A model generated the notes under the pieces. That model did no database searches. It was not told the DNA's origin and was given only the letters and a program-made list of their open reading frames with translations. From Vitreoscilla sp. (GTDB lineage Bacteria; Pseudomonadota; Gammaproteobacteria; Burkholderiales; Burkholderiaceae): DNA of 5,416 nt. Position numbers and translations under genes: made by a program. This document shows positions 4,984 to 5,416 of the stretch, in pieces (position 1 is the stretch's first letter; every line of letters begins with the position of its first letter). The stretch is taken from contig JACMOG010000246.1 in the NCBI GenBank assembly GCA_014378125.1, positions 1 through 5,416 of the forward strand. Reading direction: 5' to 3'.

Positions 4984-5416
4984 ATGCATACATCTTCCGC
5001 CGCTCCCGGCCCGGCCCTGACGCTGCCCCTGGTGGGCCTGCTCGCCGCCGGCTCCGGCCTGTCGGTGGCCGCGCTCTACTACAGCCAGCCGATGCTGGGC
5101 GAGCTGGGCGCCGACATCGGCGCCTCCGCCCGCGAGATCGGCCTGGTGCCCATGCTCACGCAGCTGGGTTATGCCGCCGGCATCTTCTTCCTCGCGCCGC
5201 TGGGCGACCGCTACGACCGCCGCCGCATCATCCTGTGGTGTCTGGTGGCCCAGTGCCTGTGCGGGGCGCTGCTGCTGGCATTCACCCAGAGCGGCTCGCG
5301 CGTGGTGTGGCCGGTGTTCTGCATCCTGGTGCTGTACGGCAGCGCACGCGCCTTCATGATGCCGGCCTCGCAAGCCATTTTGCGCAACATGGTGCCGATC
5401 GAAGTCTTCGGCCAGG
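4984..5416 (+). CDS. MFS transporter, N-terminal part, cut by the right edge; possibly a hybrid
   Basis: The first 144 residues are visible. After a short cytoplasmic tail come helix 1 and the motif ALYYSQPML (about 31-39), then a second helix LTQLGYAAGIFFLAPLG (about 59-74). Next is the MFS motif-A loop GDRYDRRR (74-81), the signature of the cytoplasmic loop between helices 2 and 3. Two more hydrophobic segments follow, ending GSARAFMMPASQAILRNMVP. The protein is an inner-membrane secondary transporter, probably a proton-driven exporter; its substrate is unknown. The region before motif A resembles the YYxQP group of drug/arabinose-type exporters. The region after it resembles the EntS-like MFS_3 group, where ARAFMMPASQ is typical, so it may be a recombinant. 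The ATG at 4984 is the only reasonable start and lacks a ribosome site. It is divergent from, and probably controlled by, the LysR gene. Confidence 0.88.
   Translation, partial: MHTSSAAPGPALTLPLVGLLAAGSGLSVAALYYSQPMLGELGADIGASAREIGLVPMLTQLGYAAGIFFLAPLGDRYDRRRIILWCLVAQCLCGALLLAFTQSGSRVVWPVFCILVLYGSARAFMMPASQAILRNMVPIEVFGQ

Noticed and set aside
4903..5373. 156-codon minus-strand frame opposite the MFS gene
   Set aside because: His/Gln/Gly/Arg-rich shadow of the plus-strand membrane protein, with no start signals.

Overview
The window is very GC-rich DNA from a Gram-negative bacterium, most likely a betaproteobacterium of the order Burkholderiales. This rests on the base composition and on the gene set: a CsbD-like stress protein, a stand-alone CopZ-type metallochaperone beside a CopA-type ATPase, a tiny secreted peptide beside a periplasmic thioredoxin-like protein, and a LysR regulator divergent from an MFS transporter. 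The assignment comes from recognising families, not from a database search. No rRNA, tRNA, CRISPR array or intact mobile element is visible.

Layout. Positions 1-730 (minus) hold an unrecognised gene that runs off the left edge and is broken by two apparent single-base losses. Abutting it at about 741-806 (plus) is what looks like only the last 21 codons of an outer-membrane beta-barrel protein, probably a TonB-dependent receptor. A 184-base spacer with a perfect 9-bp inverted repeat leads into csbD (991-1185, plus). A long hairpin (1276-1326) separates csbD from the convergent metallochaperone gene (1336-1557, minus). Next comes the C-terminal 60% of a Cu+-type P1B ATPase (plus, open to 3061), which lacks its metal-binding domain, its first membrane helices and its actuator domain, and has YPC in place of the CPC metal-binding motif. 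Convergent with it, 6 bases away, is a periplasmic thioredoxin-fold protein (3068-3529, minus). Upstream of that are a Rho-independent terminator and a 63-residue exported peptide gene (3594-3785, minus). A LysR-type regulator (3932-4867, minus) is divergent from an MFS transporter (4984 to the right edge, plus).

How the parts fit. The chaperone and ATPase would be a copper-resistance pair, with CopZ handing Cu+ to CopA, but the ATPase as read here cannot be a working pump. The LysR regulator probably controls itself and the divergent transporter. The exported peptide and thioredoxin-like protein may be transcribed together, with a terminator between them that could attenuate the second gene.

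The most notable feature is a series of broken or hybrid genes: the frameshifted gene, the barrel-protein stub, the decapitated CopA, and an MFS protein whose first and second parts resemble different MFS subfamilies. Either this segment has been reshaped by repeated deletion and recombination, or the sequence itself contains chimeric joins and indel errors. I do not see a convincing new multi-gene system.
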